From Rhodopseudomonas palustris (lineage in GTDB: Bacteria; Pseudomonadota; Alphaproteobacteria; Rhizobiales; Xanthobacteraceae), in the NCBI RefSeq assembly GCF_003591005.1, contig NZ_QYYD01000030.1, forward strand, positions 1-60,995: a stretch of DNA of 60,995 nt, read 5' to 3'. How positions within the stretch are numbered: position 1 is the stretch's first letter; every line of letters begins with the position of its first letter. Below the pieces are notes generated by a model that saw only the letters and a program-made list of their open reading frames with translations, ran no database searches and was not told where the DNA came from. Of the stretch, positions 36,026 through 43,654 are shown in pieces. A program made the position numbers and the translations under genes.

Positions 36026-37063
36026 ATGATGCTGAAGCAGCCCCGATTGCGCAGCATCGATGCGCCGCCGCCGAGGCCGCATGCGCCGCCGTGCGAACCC
36101 GGTGTGGTCGCGGCCAGCGTCTACGCGCACGGCCAGCTGGTCGCCGACATCACCATCGAGCAGGCAGGCGAGTGGGCCCGCAAGGACGGCCACGTCGTCT
36201 GGATCGGGCTGCACGAGCCGAGCAAGGATCTGCTGGCGCGGGTCGCCAGGCAGCTCAACCTCCACCCGCTGGCGATCGAGGACGCCACCAATGCCCGGCA
36301 GCCACCGAAGGTCGAGCAGTATGACGACGCCTTCTTCGTGGTCGCTCGCACCGCGCAAATGGAGCACGAGCGGATCGCGTTCGGCGAAACGCACATCTTT
36401 GTCGGCAAGGGCTATGTCGTGTCCGTGCGGCACGGGGCGTCATCCTCGTACAACGTCGTCAGGTCGCGTTGCGAGGCCAGTCCGAACTGGTTCGCCGAAG
36501 GCGAAGACTACATCCTTTACGCAATCCTCGATTTCATCGTCGACAACTATCGCCCGGTGATCGACCGGATCCAGGGCGACGTCGACAGTCTCGAGGAGGA
36601 GGTGCTGCGCCGTTCCCATCTCGGCCAGATGGACAATCTGTACCGGCTGCGGCGCGAACTGCTCAAGCTGAAGCGCGCGGTCGGCCCGATGGTCGACGTC
36701 TGCAAGCGGCTCGAGCACGCCGACCTGATCACGCTGGATGCGCCGCTGAAGCCGCTGTTCCGCGACATCCTCGACCACGTCAACCGCGCCGAGGAAGACA
36801 TCGACCAGCTGCTGCAGATTCTGGCGTTCGTGTTCGAAGCCAGCATGATGGCCGGGCAGGCGCAGCAGACCGAGATCGCTCGGCGGCTCACCGCGTGGGC
36901 CGCCATCTTGGCCGTCCCGACCGCGATCGCCGGCATCTACGGGATGAATTTCGAGCACATACCGGAGCTGAAGTGGGAGTACGGCTACTACGCCGTGCTC
37001 GGCGTCATCGCCTGCGTCTGCGGGTTTCTGTACTACCGCTTCAAGCGCGTCGGCTGGCTGTGA
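36026..37063 (+). CDS. corA: CorA-family Mg2+/divalent cation channel
   Basis: 345 residues. A long cytoplasmic N-terminal domain is followed by two C-terminal membrane helices. The defining selectivity motif is present as YGMNFEHIPE between TM1 and TM2, and the protein ends with the usual basic RFKRVGWL. The coiled stalk helix includes MDNLYRLRRELLKLKRAV. Tandem ATGs at 36026 and 36029. The frame extends upstream antisense-like into pit and was trimmed. About 95 bp follow pit, so separate transcription is possible. Confidence 0.94.
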   Translation: MMLKQPRLRSIDAPPPRPHAPPCEPGVVAASVYAHGQLVADITIEQAGEWARKDGHVVWIGLHEPSKDLLARVARQLNLHPLAIEDATNARQPPKVEQYDDAFFVVARTAQMEHERIAFGETHIFVGKGYVVSVRHGASSSYNVVRSRCEASPNWFAEGEDYILYAILDFIVDNYRPVIDRIQGDVDSLEEEVLRRSHLGQMDNLYRLRRELLKLKRAVGPMVDVCKRLEHADLITLDAPLKPLFRDILDHVNRAEEDIDQLLQILAFVFEASMMAGQAQQTEIARRLTAWAAILAVPTAIAGIYGMNFEHIPELKWEYGYYAVLGVIACVCGFLYYRFKRVGWL

Positions 37064-37098
37064 CGGCCTAAGGCCGCGGCCGTCGGGCTTCATTTGAG

Positions 37099-37217
37099 TC
37101 GTCATCCTGAGGAGCGCGCGCAGCGCGCCTCGAAGGATGCGGCCAAGGTGCTTGCGGCCATCCTTCGAGGCCCCCTGAGCCGCGCATCGCGCGGCCCAGT
37201 GGGCGCCTCAGGATGAC
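37099..37217. repeat. REP-like palindrome pair (GTCATCCTGAGG family)
   Basis: Opens GTCATCCTGAGGAGCGCGCG with CCTCGAAGGATGCGGCC, and closes with CATCCTTCGAGGCCC and GCGCCTCAGGATGACG. Two hairpins lie back to back between the convergent corA and SMR genes and might also serve as a terminator. Confidence 0.8.
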
Positions 37218-37247
37218 GCCGTCGAGTAGATCAAACGCAGAGCCGCT

Positions 37248-37562
37248 TCAGCTCACCACCTTCAGTCCAATAATCCCGGCGACGATCAGGCCGATGCAGG
37301 CGATGCGGGCGAATGTGGCTGGATCGCCGAACAAGGCGATGCCGAGCGCCGCGGTGCCGACCGCGCCGATCCCGGTCCAGATCGCATAAGCGGTGCCGAT
37401 CGGCAGCGTTTTCAAGGCGAGGCCGAGCAGCAGGATGCTGGCGGTCATCGCCGCCAGCGTCAGCACGGTCGGCACCAGCCGGGTGAAGCCTTCGGTGTAT
37501 TTGAGACCGATCGCCCAGCCGATTTCCATCAGGCCGGCGATCAACAGATAGAACCAGGCCAT
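37248..37562 (-). CDS. SMR-family exporter, Gdx/SugE type
   Basis: 104 residues with four membrane helices, the normal SMR size. [20 protein letters not shown] carries the essential membrane Glu in the GLMEIGWA context; [10 protein letters not shown] and [20 protein letters not shown] are typical of the SugE/Gdx branch, whose natural substrate is guanidinium, rather than EmrE. It starts at ATG 37562. A hairpin with an ACGA tetraloop lies about 90 bp upstream on the same strand. Confidence 0.88.
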   Translation of the reverse strand: MAWFYLLIAGLMEIGWAIGLKYTEGFTRLVPTVLTLAAMTASILLLGLALKTLPIGTAYAIWTGIGAVGTAALGIALFGDPATFARIACIGLIVAGIIGLKVVS

Positions 37563-37651
37563 CGGGCCTCCTTGCGCACAATCCGGTGTCACGGGAAATT
37601 CGTGAGGCCATCCAGCAGGATGGCGCCGGCGCTTGGCGCGGTTCGCGAGGA

Positions 37652-37669
37652 GGCCGGGTCGTCCCGGCC
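37652..37669 (-). promoter_or_regulatory. Hairpin with ACGA tetraloop upstream of the SMR gene
   Basis: On the minus strand GGCCGGG-ACGA-CCCGGCC forms a perfect 7-bp stem with an ACGA loop. The guanidine-II (mini-ykkC) riboswitch consists of two hairpins with ACGR loops ahead of such exporters. Only one convincing hairpin was found here, so this is a candidate half-motif only. Confidence 0.3.
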
Positions 37670-37794
37670 GAAAGGTGATTTTGAGGTCGTCCTCGAACCT
37701 CTATATGAGACACGCCGCTGCGCCGCGCAACCGGGCGCGCAGCGACCCGCCGGAAGCCCTTGATTGCGCCGGCTTTCCCTGCCACAGGCTGAGT

Positions 37795-39420
37795 ATGTCC
37801 GACACCGCTGTTCCGGCCGACGCGCCGTCCTCGACCCCGTCTTCGCTCGCCCATGAAGTGGCGCGGCGGCGCACCTTCGCGATCATCTCGCATCCCGACG
37901 CCGGCAAGACCACGCTGACCGAAAAGCTGCTGCTGTTCGGCGGCGCCATCAATCTCGCCGGCCAGGTCAAGGCCAAGGGCGAGCGCCGCAACACGCGGTC
38001 GGACTGGATGAAGATCGAGCGCGACCGCGGCATCTCGGTGGTCACCTCGGTGATGACCTTCGAGTTCGACAACCTGGTCTTCAACCTGCTCGACACCCCG
38101 GGCCACGAAGACTTTTCGGAAGACACCTACCGGACGCTGACCGCGGTCGACTCGGCCGTGATGGTGATCGACGCGGCGAAGGGCATCGAGGCGCGGACGC
38201 GAAAACTGTTCGAGGTCTGCCGGCTGCGCGACATCCCGATCATCACCTTCATCAACAAGATGGACCGTGAGAGCCGCGACACCTTCGATATTCTGGACGA
38301 GATCGAGAAGACGCTGGCGCTCGACACCACGCCGATGACTTGGCCGGTCGGACGCGGTCGCGATTTCCTCGGCACCTACGACGTGCTCAGCGGCGGCATC
38401 CGCTTGTTGGAAGGCGGCGGCGCCAAGACCGGCGCGGCCGAGCAGATCACCATTGAGGACCTCGGCAAGCGCAACGCCAATCTCGACGTCGCCGCGGTGA
38501 AGGAGGAGCTCGAGCTCGCCACCGAGGCCTGCAAGCCGTTCGACCTCGAGGCGTTTCGCGAGGGCCATCTGACGCCGGTGTATTTCGGCTCGGCGCTGCG
38601 CAATTTCGGCGTCGGCGATCTCCTGGAAGGCCTCGGCCGCTACGCGCCGCCGCCGCGCGCCCAGGAATCCAACCTGCGTAAGGTCGAGGCCGACGAGGCC
38701 AAGATGAGCGCCTTCGTGTTCAAGATCCAGGCCAACATGGATCCCAACCACCGCGACCGCATCGCCTTCGCGCGGCTGTGCTCCGGCAAGCTGACGCGCG
38801 GCATGAAGGCCAAGCTGGTCCGCACCGGCAAGAACATGAGCCTGTCGGCGCCGCAGTTCTTCTTCGCGCAGGACCGCTCGGTGGCGGACGAAGCCTTCGC
38901 CGGCGACGTCGTCGGCATTCCCAACCATGGCACGCTGCGGATCGGCGACACGCTGACCGAGGGCGAGGACGTCACCTTCGTCGGCGTGCCGAGCTTTGCG
39001 CCGGAAATCGTCCGCCGCGTCCGGCTCGGCGATGCGATGAAGGCCAAGAAGCTGAAGGAAGCGCTGCAGCAGATGTCGGAGGAGGGCGTCGTTCAGGTGT
39101 TCCGCCCGCGCGACGGCGCGCCCGCTTTGGTCGGCGTCGTCGGGCCGCTGCAGCTCGACGTGCTGAAAGCGCGGCTCGAAGCCGAGTATCAGCTGCCGGT
39201 CGACTTCGAAGTCTCCGAATTCCAGCTCGCGCGCTGGATCTCCGCCGAGGACCGCAAGAAGCTGGACACCTTCATCACCGCCAACAACTCCTCGATCGCC
39301 GACGACGTCGACGGCGACCCGGTGTATCTCGCCAAGAACGAATTCTATCTCGGCTACACGCGGGATCGCGCCGAAGGCATCATCTTCTCGGAGATCAAGG
39401 ACGTGAAGAAGCTGGCGTGA
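37795..39420 (+). CDS. prfC: Peptide chain release factor 3
   Basis: 541-residue translational GTPase that recycles RF1/RF2. G1 is SHPDAGKTTLTE, G3 DTPGHEDFSEDTYRTL with DTPGH, and G4 ITFINKMDRES with NKMD, the RF3-type variants. RF3 domain II/III text includes VGVVGPLQLDVLKARLEAEY. ATG 37795 gives the canonical length; the frame upstream to 37633 is non-conserved. It is divergent from the SMR gene. Confidence 0.97.
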   Translation: MSDTAVPADAPSSTPSSLAHEVARRRTFAIISHPDAGKTTLTEKLLLFGGAINLAGQVKAKGERRNTRSDWMKIERDRGISVVTSVMTFEFDNLVFNLLDTPGHEDFSEDTYRTLTAVDSAVMVIDAAKGIEARTRKLFEVCRLRDIPIITFINKMDRESRDTFDILDEIEKTLALDTTPMTWPVGRGRDFLGTYDVLSGGIRLLEGGGAKTGAAEQITIEDLGKRNANLDVAAVKEELELATEACKPFDLEAFREGHLTPVYFGSALRNFGVGDLLEGLGRYAPPPRAQESNLRKVEADEAKMSAFVFKIQANMDPNHRDRIAFARLCSGKLTRGMKAKLVRTGKNMSLSAPQFFFAQDRSVADEAFAGDVVGIPNHGTLRIGDTLTEGEDVTFVGVPSFAPEIVRRVRLGDAMKAKKLKEALQQMSEEGVVQVFRPRDGAPALVGVVGPLQLDVLKARLEAEYQLPVDFEVSEFQLARWISAEDRKKLDTFITANNSSIADDVDGDPVYLAKNEFYLGYTRDRAEGIIFSEIKDVKKLA

Positions 39421-39448
39421 GGCCGCGTGCTACGCGCCATCACAATAC

Positions 39449-39594
39449 GTCATTGCCGGGCTTGACCCGGCGTCCATCCCCTTCGTCAAAAGTCGCCATC
39501 ACCATTGGTCCGCTGCGCGGACGATGGATGCGCGGGCCTTCGCCGCGCCGGAGGGGCTCCGGCCTCGCAGGCGGGTCAAGCCCGCGCATGACGG
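39449..39594. repeat. REP-like element (GCCCGGC family, long variant)
   Basis: Opens GTCATTGCCGGGCTTGACCC and ends GGGTCAAGCCCGCGCATGAC, with an inserted segment (TCCGCTGCGCGGACGATGG-like) between the arms. It lies just after prfC. Confidence 0.65.
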
Positions 39595-39599
39595 CTTTC

Positions 39600-40030
39600 G
39601 TGTAACCGACACTGTCAAACAGCCACGGCTCCGCAGCCTCGCGGCGCAACGCGCCCGAGCTTTGCCCGGAGGGCCGCCCCAAAAATGAGGGGCGGCGGCG
39701 CGCCGCAAGACGCGGCGTTGGTCGTGTCGCGATCCGGCCTTCGCCCGCGCGAGGAGCGAAGATCGCGAACCGCGCGTCGCCTTGCGGCGCGCCACCCCGG
39801 CGATTTTGGGTTGAAGGACCGCTCTTCCGGGACCGAGCGAGCTTGCGGGCTTTCCCCGGCCTCCACCCGACCCGTCCAGCCTCTGAAGCGGCGGCCGCTC
39901 GTAGTAGCGGCGGACGGTGACCCTCAACCTCCCGGGCGCGTGCTTGCGAGGCACGTCACGCAGGACGCCGTATCCCGCTCCGCCTCGCAAGCGCCCTCGA
40001 GAAGCGCCCCTCGCGAACGGGATGGATAGG
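39600..40030. other. GC-rich non-coding block, possibly a conserved repeated element
   Basis: About 430 bp with open frames on both strands but no protein-like conservation. It is full of short inverted and direct motifs, including CGCGAGGAGCGAAGATCGCG and AAGCGGCGGCCGCTCGTAGT. From memory, similar blocks are often mis-annotated as short hypothetical genes in Bradyrhizobium relatives; this was not checked. No CDS is called. Confidence 0.4.
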
Positions 40031-40103
40031 AATATAAGCCGGAGTTGTGAGGTTGTCAACCGATCCGAATGCGCGTTTCCTGCACCGTCAGACTTGAATT
40101 CGT

Positions 40104-40122
40104 TTATATAATAATTTATATA
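40104..40122 (+). promoter_or_regulatory. AT-rich promoter-like segment before higB-type toxin
   Basis: TTATATAATAATTTATATAG is a sharp AT-rich island just before the toxin start, containing TATAAT at 40107-40112. No good -35 was found at fixed spacing. It is also weakly palindromic, as an autoregulated TA operator might be. Confidence 0.45.
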
Positions 40123-40131
40123 GGTGCCCCG

Positions 40132-40506
40132 GTGTTCGATTATCCTCCGAAGCGCTTAGTCTGGATATCGTCCAGTCGTCGCGACATGCAGACTCTTCCG
40201 AAAAGTGTTCGCCGGAGTTTCGGCACGGCTCTATTTGCGGCGCAAATGGGGGTAGCGCCGCCCATCGCCAAAGTGCTGAGGGGATTCGGCGGCGCCGGCG
40301 TGTTGGAGTTGATTGAAGATGATCGAAGCGGGACCTACCGCGCGGTCTATACCGTTCGCTTCGCATCGGCCATCTACGTACTACACGTCTTTCAGAAGAA
40401 GTCGAAGCAGGGCAGCGCGACACCGCTGCGAGATATTGAGCTGGTCAGATCGCGATTGAAGTTCGCTGAAGAACTGCACAGGAAGGCGGACCATGAAAAC
40501 TCATGA
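40132..40506 (+). CDS. HigB/RelE-like toxin (phage Gp49-like, DUF891)
   Basis: 124 residues from GTG 40132. The family run is plain: LVWISSSRRDMQTLPKSVRR, then FGTALFAAQMGV, GFGGAGVLELIEDD, TYRAVYTVRFASAIYVLHVF and QKKSKQGSATPLRDIELVRS. Such proteins are ribosome-dependent or free mRNA interferases. The frame extends to 40069, but that part is AT-rich promoter sequence. The 3' end overlaps the antitoxin by 14 bp, toxin-first order as in higBA. Confidence 0.88.
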   Translation: MFDYPPKRLVWISSSRRDMQTLPKSVRRSFGTALFAAQMGVAPPIAKVLRGFGGAGVLELIEDDRSGTYRAVYTVRFASAIYVLHVFQKKSKQGSATPLRDIELVRSRLKFAEELHRKADHENS

Positions 40507-40825
40507 AATCAGCAGCGGCAACGTGTTCGCCGATCTCGGCTTTGCCGATTCCGAACAGGAACTGGTGAAGGCCCAACTGACCGTCCAGATCTACAAACTG
40601 CTCTCCGAGCGCGGCATGACTCAGGGTGCAGCTGCGAAGCTTCTCGGGACCACGCAGCCGCAAATCTCCGCGCTGATGCGCTGTCGGCCGACGTCGATTT
40701 CGATTGGTCGCTTGATGGAATTTCTCACTCTGCTGGGCCAAGACGTGCAGGTCACCGTGAAGCCCGCTCCGCGCCGGAAGGCGGCGGGCCGAGCGGGGCG
40801 GTTGTCGGTCGTGGTGCAGGCTTAG
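40493..40825 (+). CDS. HigA-like XRE-family antitoxin
   Basis: 110 residues with a Cro/C1-type HTH: YKLLSERGMTQGAAAKLLGT, TQPQISALMRCRPTSISIGR, LMEFLTLLGQDVQVTVKPA. It should bind the upstream operator and neutralise the preceding toxin. Ends in a basic tail. Downstream is a REP element. Confidence 0.9.
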   Translation: MKTHEISSGNVFADLGFADSEQELVKAQLTVQIYKLLSERGMTQGAAAKLLGTTQPQISALMRCRPTSISIGRLMEFLTLLGQDVQVTVKPAPRRKAAGRAGRLSVVVQA

Positions 40826-40868
40826 CGCCTGACCGAAAATTCGGTCTGGGAAATGCGGCCGTAATTTT

Positions 40869-40955
40869 CGTCATTGCGAGGAGCGAAGCGACGAAGCAAT
40901 CCAGGATTGGCCAAATTTGCGGCCTCTGGATTGCTTCGCTTCGCTCGCAATGACG
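40869..40955. repeat. Palindromic repeat (CGTCATTGCGAGGAGCG family)
   Basis: Opens CGTCATTGCGAGGAGCGAAG and closes CTTCGCTTCGCTCGCAATGA, with CAATCCAG/CTGGATTG inside. Other copies are at 41743-41829 and, inside a coding sequence, at 45031-45114. Confidence 0.88.
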
Positions 40956-41014
40956 GAAAACGCGGCTCGTGTTTACTGCATAAGTTTCAGGTCAAGCTCT
41001 TGGGCGCGGTGCAG

Positions 41015-41476
41015 CTATCTAGTCTCCACAATCCTCTTGATATTCCCCAATCCCAGCTCCGCCTCCGCGCTCATCCGCTCGACCATCTCCGCGGTCGGTG
41101 GCTTCGGCCTGGCCGGGTTGCGGAGGATGCGGGTGAAGCGGGTGCGGCCATCGACCTGTTCGAACGTGTAGTGCACCACCACCGGGCCCATGAAGCTGGT
41201 GTAGGTCATGCCGATCCACAGCGTCGGGCGGTCGCAGGCGATGACCAGCCAGGCGAGGTCGACCGGGCCGGTGCGGGTCGACCAGTGTTCGTGGAAGGTG
41301 TCGCCGAAGCGCATCGGGCGGTTCTCGCATTCCAGCGCGTGCGAGGAGGGCAGCCATTCCGGCCACGACTTCGGATTGGTGACGTAGTCGAACACGGCCT
41401 CGATCGGCGCGGCGATGTTGATGGCGTGGCGGATCTCGAATGGATGCGTCGGGGGGGCGGTTTGCTGGGCGGGCAT
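41015..41476 (-). CDS. SRPBCC/START-like (polyketide cyclase-type) protein
   Basis: 153 residues. It begins the typical domain FEIRHAINIAAPIEAVFDYV with NPKSWPEWLPSSHAL (the F.yltdpe.w..W pattern), and ends with a long amphipathic helix (MVERMSAEAELGLGNIKRIV). The fold is a hydrophobic-ligand cavity; the ligand is unknown. No operon partner. Confidence 0.82.
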   Translation of the reverse strand: MPAQQTAPPTHPFEIRHAINIAAPIEAVFDYVTNPKSWPEWLPSSHALECENRPMRFGDTFHEHWSTRTGPVDLAWLVIACDRPTLWIGMTYTSFMGPVVVHYTFEQVDGRTRFTRILRNPARPKPPTAEMVERMSAEAELGLGNIKRIVETR

Positions 41477-41600
41477 GGCGTTTCCTGGTGTCGTGTTGCG
41501 CGCGGAGGTTCGGATTGCACGGGCCTGTTGGACGCAGTCTAGAGCTGATCGGCTTCTGATGAAATCAAGCTGACCATCGAGGCGGATGCCACAACCACGG

Positions 41601-41701
41601 CCTCATGGTGAGGAGGAGCGTAGCGCCGTCTCGAACCATGGGCCAAGGGCGCCGCGTGGCCCCATCCTTCGAGACGCCCGGCTGCGCCGGGCTCCTCAGA
41701 A
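41601..41701. repeat. REP-like palindrome (CTCATGGTGAGGAG family)
   Basis: Opens CCTCATGGTGAGGAGGAGCG, then CGTCTCGAACCATGGGCC, and closes with CATCCTTCGAGACGCCC and CCGGGCTCCTCAGA. A close copy is at 56190-56285. The 440-bp gap (41477-41917) holds this, the next repeat and no gene. Confidence 0.82.
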
Positions 41702-41742
41702 CTTGGCCGGAAACTCGAGCCGCAAAATGCGACCTTGAATGT

Positions 41743-41829
41743 CGTCATTGCGAGGAGCGAAGCGACGAAGCAATCCAGAAGAGGCTCAATTCGCGGCCTC
41801 TGGATTGCTTCGCTTCGCTCGCAATGACG
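41743..41829. repeat. Palindromic repeat (CGTCATTGCGAGGAGCG family)
   Basis: Nearly the same ends as the copy at 40869, with a different central segment (AGAGGCTCAATTCGCGGCCT). Confidence 0.88.
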
Positions 41830-41917
41830 GAAACGCGGCCGATATTTTCCGACCAGGCTCTCAGGATGAGGACGCAGTGCATGTGGATCGTGCGACAGAC
41901 GGCGCTTGCCCCCGTGC

Positions 41918-43081
41918 TCACTCCGCCAACTCCCGCATCACCTTGATCAAATCCGACTTGCCCTCGAAGCCGATGCCCGGCAGGTCGGGCATGGTGATGT
42001 GGCCGTTCTCGACCTTCACGCCGTCGGGGAAGCCGCCATAGGGCCGGAACAGGTCGGGGTAGCTCTCATTGCCGCCGAGGCCGAGGCCGGCGGCGATGTT
42101 GAGGGACATCTGGTGGCCGCCGTGCGGGATGCAGCGTGACGGCGACCAGCCGAATTGCTTCAGCACGTCGAGCGTGCGTAGATATTCGACCAGGCCGTAG
42201 GACAGCGCGCAGTCGAACTGCAGAAAGTCGCGGTCCGGCCGCATGCCGCCGTAGCGCAGCAGGTTGCGTGCGTCCTGATGCGAGAACAGGTTCTCGCCGG
42301 TGGCCATTGGGCCCGAGTAGAATTCGGACAGCGCCGCCTGCAGCGCGTAGTCGAGCGGGTCGCCGACTTCCTCGTACCAGAACAGCGGATACTGCCGCAG
42401 CATCTTGGCGTAAGCGATGCCGGTTTCCAGATCGAACCGGCCGTTGGCGTCGACTGCGAGCCGCGCGTCGCTGCCGATCTCGGCCAGCACCGCTTCGATG
42501 CGGCGCTGGTCGTCGGCGATCGGCGCGCCGCCGATCTTCATCTTGACGACATTGTAGCCGCGGTCGAGATAGCCGCGCATCTCGGCGCGCAGCGCACCGT
42601 CGTCCTTGCCGGGGTAGTAGTAGCCGCCGGCGGCGTAGACGAACACCCGCGGGTCGGCGTCGCGGCCGTGCTGTTCGGCGAGTAGCCGGAACAGCGGCTG
42701 GCCGGCGATCTTGGCGACGGCGTCCCAGATCGCCATGTCGAGCGTGCCGACCGCGACCGAGCGCTCGCCGTGGCCGCCGGGCTTCTCGTTGGTCATCATC
42801 GCGGCCCAGATCTTGTGCGGATCGAGATTGTCGCCGGCCTCGTTCAGCAGGCTGGCGGGCTCGGCCTCGAGGATGCGGCCGCGAAACCGTTCGCGGATCA
42901 GGCCGCCCTGGCCGTAGCGGCCGTTGGAGTTGAAGCCGTAGCCGACGACACGGCGGCCGTCGCGCTCGACGTCGGTCACCACCGCGACGAGGCTCGTCGT
43001 CATCTTGGAGAAGTCGATATAGGCGTTGCGGATCGGGGAGGCGATCGGCTTGGTGATCTCGCAGACGTCGACGATGCGCAT
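41918..43081 (-). CDS. tarD: D(-)-tartrate dehydratase (enolase superfamily, MR group)
   Basis: 387 residues of the enolase superfamily. RIVDVCEITKPIASPIRNAY and GGHGERSVAVGTLDMAIWDA are in the N-terminal cap and start of the barrel. NVVKMKIGGAPI carries the KxK catalytic lysine. The metal ligands fall in LAVDANGRFDLE, WYEEVGDPLDY and ATGENLFSHQDA. CIPHGGHQMSLNIAAGLGLG holds the catalytic His region. The text is closely similar to the remembered Bradyrhizobium D-tartrate dehydratase. It dehydrates D-tartrate to oxaloacetate. ATG 43081 has AGGAAG upstream. No transporter or regulator is adjacent. Confidence 0.88.
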   Translation of the reverse strand: MRIVDVCEITKPIASPIRNAYIDFSKMTTSLVAVVTDVERDGRRVVGYGFNSNGRYGQGGLIRERFRGRILEAEPASLLNEAGDNLDPHKIWAAMMTNEKPGGHGERSVAVGTLDMAIWDAVAKIAGQPLFRLLAEQHGRDADPRVFVYAAGGYYYPGKDDGALRAEMRGYLDRGYNVVKMKIGGAPIADDQRRIEAVLAEIGSDARLAVDANGRFDLETGIAYAKMLRQYPLFWYEEVGDPLDYALQAALSEFYSGPMATGENLFSHQDARNLLRYGGMRPDRDFLQFDCALSYGLVEYLRTLDVLKQFGWSPSRCIPHGGHQMSLNIAAGLGLGGNESYPDLFRPYGGFPDGVKVENGHITMPDLPGIGFEGKSDLIKVMRELAE

Positions 43082-43654
43082 CGATGGCTTCCTCATGGTG
43101 CGGCTGACGTGGTCGTACGCGGATCGCGTCCGGCCGGCCATCGCCAAATTCAGATCGGGCGATGCGTGGAGGGCATGGCGTCACCGCACCGCTGCGCTCT
43201 GCCAGACACGCGTCGAGTGGATCGGCGTTCGTGCCGCCCCCCTCGAGGACGGGCTTTCGACCGTGCCGGGATCTGAACGACGACGCTGCCGGACGCTGCT
43301 GACGCGGGCCGAGGCTGTGGCTCTCGTCATCGCCGTGCAGCCCACGGCTCTTGCGCAGGGCCTCGGCCAAGCCATGCAGCCGGGCGGGCGCGGAATCTCC
43401 GTCACAGAAATGGTCCGGCTCAGCACCAAGCGCGGCCCGACGGATGCTCAAATCCGCGCCGCGTTGTGTGATCTCGTTCGGTTTCAGGACAGGAGCGGCG
43501 TGTCCCGCGTGACACAAAAGCCACGACCGCGGGTAATCGCGCGGGGATGACGTAGAAAACGGTACCCTAGCACGAACGTTCTCAGCAAAATCCCGACCAA
43601 TTAGCTCGTGCGACGAGCAATTGGTTTCGAGCACATTTGATTTCGGGGTGCTGC
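43082..43654. other. Intergenic region with palindrome upstream of Slam-like gene
   Basis: 573 bp with no convincing gene. An inverted repeat at 43599-43622 (AATTAGCTCGT, GCG, ACGAGCAATT) lies 33 bp before the start of the TPR-barrel gene and may be an operator. The rest is GC-rich without recognised features. Confidence 0.45.

Noticed and set aside
37563-37651. Second guanidine-II hairpin
   Set aside because: The candidate hairpin there has a TGCT loop, not ACGR, so a full mini-ykkC motif could not be supported.
40069-40131. Extended N-terminus of the HigB-like toxin
   Set aside because: These codons come from the AT-rich promoter-like island and do not match the family; the GTG at 40132 begins the conserved part.
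43082-43636. Plus-strand frames in the gap before the Slam-like gene as possible genes
   Set aside because: They partly read antisense through the tartrate dehydratase 5' end and lack any conserved segment or ribosome-binding site.
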